Below the pieces are notes generated by a model that had not been told where the DNA came from, made no database searches, and saw only the letters and a program-made list of their open reading frames with translations. Position numbers and translations under genes: made by a program. This document shows positions 12,904 to 13,753 of a stretch of 13,753 nt of DNA, one piece after another. The DNA is from Albidovulum sp. (lineage in GTDB: Bacteria > Pseudomonadota > Alphaproteobacteria > Rhodobacterales > Rhodobacteraceae): positions 1 through 13,753 of the forward strand of contig JAUQYB010000067.1 of NCBI GenBank assembly GCA_030837825.1, read 5' to 3'. Numbering within the stretch: position 1 is the stretch's first letter; each line of letters begins with the position of its first letter.

Positions 12904-13644
12904 CTATTCCAGCCGCCGGATCAGCGCCTGTGCCGCGGCGGGGTTGACCGCCTTGTGGCCGGAGATGACGAACAGGAACACGTCCCGCGCCCTCGCCATG
13001 TCACGCAGGCGGTCGGCCCAGCGGTCGAGCCCGGCCTCGGGATAGCCGGCCGGCTCACCCTCGCGCGTGCCCATGAGGCGCAGATAGGCGAAGGGCGCGG
13101 TGGCGGCGTCGATCCGGGGGTAGTCGCTGTCTTCGGCCTGGATGGCGGCGATGCCCCGGTCGCGCAGGAGGGTGGTGAACTCGTCGCAGGCGAAGCTGTC
13201 GTGCCGCGCCTCGATGGCATGGGTGAGCGGCAGGCCCTTCAGCCGGTCGGGCAGCAGGTCGAGGAAGGCCGCCATATCGTCGGGATCGAATTTCTTGGTC
13301 GGCGGCAGTTGCCAGTTGATCGGGCCGAGCTTCGGGCCCAGCTCGGTCAGGCCCGAGGCGAGGAAGCGGGCGATGGAGTCGCCGGCTTCGGCCAGCACGC
13401 GGCGGGAGGTGGCGAAGCGCGGCGCCTTCAGGGCGAAGACGAAGCCGTCGGGGGTTTCCTTCGCCCATTTTGCGAAGGTCGCCGGCTTCTGGGTGCCGTA
13501 GTAGGTGCCGTTCACCTCGATCGCAGTCAGAGCGCGGGCGGCGAAGGCCAGTTCGTCGGCCTGGCGCAGGCCGGAGGGGTAGAAAGTGTCGCGCCAGGGT
13601 TCATAGGTCCAGCCGCCGACGCCGATGCGGATGGGGTGGGGCAT
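12904..13644 (-). CDS. DUF72 (YecE-like) family protein
   Basis: A 246-residue protein of the DUF72 family (PF01904), predicted to fold as a TIM-like barrel. Typical family motifs are visible: RIGVGGWTYEPWRDTFYPSG at the start, AIEVNGTYYGTQKPATFAKWA near residues 41-61, FALKAPRF, LGPINWQLPPT near residue 107, HAIEARHDSF near residue 141, FAYLRLMGTREG and the C-terminal VFLFVISGHKAVNPAAAQAL. The biochemical role of the family is not established. The ATG at 13644 has AAAGGTAGG (complement of 13650-13658) about six bases upstream. It reads in the same direction as the SPW gene but 283 bases away, so it is probably a separate transcript. The 109 bases upstream to the window edge hold no recognisable gene or clear promoter. 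Confidence 0.92.
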   Translation of the reverse strand: MPHPIRIGVGGWTYEPWRDTFYPSGLRQADELAFAARALTAIEVNGTYYGTQKPATFAKWAKETPDGFVFALKAPRFATSRRVLAEAGDSIARFLASGLTELGPKLGPINWQLPPTKKFDPDDMAAFLDLLPDRLKGLPLTHAIEARHDSFACDEFTTLLRDRGIAAIQAEDSDYPRIDAATAPFAYLRLMGTREGEPAGYPEAGLDRWADRLRDMARARDVFLFVISGHKAVNPAAAQALIRRLE

Positions 13645-13753
13645 GGGATCCTACCTTTGTTGTGCCGCAAGTGTAACGGAGTCCGGGCGGGTGGGTTGCG
13701 GATATGACAAGCATGGACAAAGGCAGCGCCAGACCGCCGGGCGTAGGGTGGGC

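Noticed and set aside
12235..13707. A 490-codon plus-strand frame across the SPW and DUF72 genes
   Set aside because: It runs antisense to two well-recognised minus-strand genes and through a palindrome and terminator hairpin, with no domain or ribosome site.
13704..13753. Possible start of a plus-strand gene (MTSMDKGSARPPG) at the window edge
   Set aside because: Only about 16 codons are visible, no ribosome site precedes either ATG, and the sequence enters a repeat-like motif; nothing supports it as coding.

Overview
The window looks like a chromosomal segment of a GC-rich alphaproteobacterium, most likely of the Rhodobacteraceae/Paracoccaceae (inference). The clues are strong G/C bias at third codon positions, an alphaproteobacterial-type Smc N-terminus, a COQ9-type ubiquinone protein next to rpsU, and a secreted protein with a VPLPA/PEP-CTERM-like sorting tail. 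There is no tRNA, rRNA, CRISPR array, insertion sequence or phage gene. Fifteen protein genes fill almost all of the window, and no gene-free stretch exceeds 300 bases. The longest, 12621-12903, holds a promoter candidate, a large palindrome and a set of short repeats.

Layout, left to right. (1) 11-2122, minus strand: mnmD (tRNA wobble-uridine methyltransferase), translationally coupled to an EamA-type transporter, then a PACE-family efflux protein with its own promoter. (2) 2164-3234, plus: an FAD oxidoreductase resembling the oxidase half of MnmC, divergent from mnmD by 41 bases. The two halves of the E. coli MnmC fusion are thus separate, head-to-head genes. (3) 3278-4123, minus: an unusual fusion of a GFA zinc domain and a GNAT acetyltransferase domain. 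(4) 4326-7781, plus: full-length smc, whose ABC signature reads LSGGA instead of LSGGE. (5) 7917-8123, minus: rpsU, convergent with smc across a bidirectional terminator. (6) 8230-9908, plus: coq9 and a zinc-free quinone oxidoreductase sharing an ATGA overlap, divergent from rpsU. (7) 10032-11063, plus: an orphan ParA-like ATPase and an ABM-domain protein with its own promoter and a possible operator. (8) 11085-11642, minus: a secreted sorting-tail protein. (9) 11840-12181, plus: a zinc-ribbon protein. (10) 12252-12620, minus: an SPW-repeat membrane protein. (11) 12904-13644, minus: a DUF72 protein.

Most of this is housekeeping: tRNA wobble modification (mnmD and its oxidase partner), chromosome organisation (smc), translation (rpsU) and ubiquinone biosynthesis (coq9 with a quinone reductase). 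Small accessory genes lie between. I see no defence island, biosynthetic cluster or clearly new multi-gene system. The points most worth a second look are the GFA-GNAT fusion, the Smc signature substitution, the ABM-gene and SPW-gene palindromes, and the coq9/quinone-reductase coupling. All database-type statements here come from recognition of motifs by eye, not from searches.
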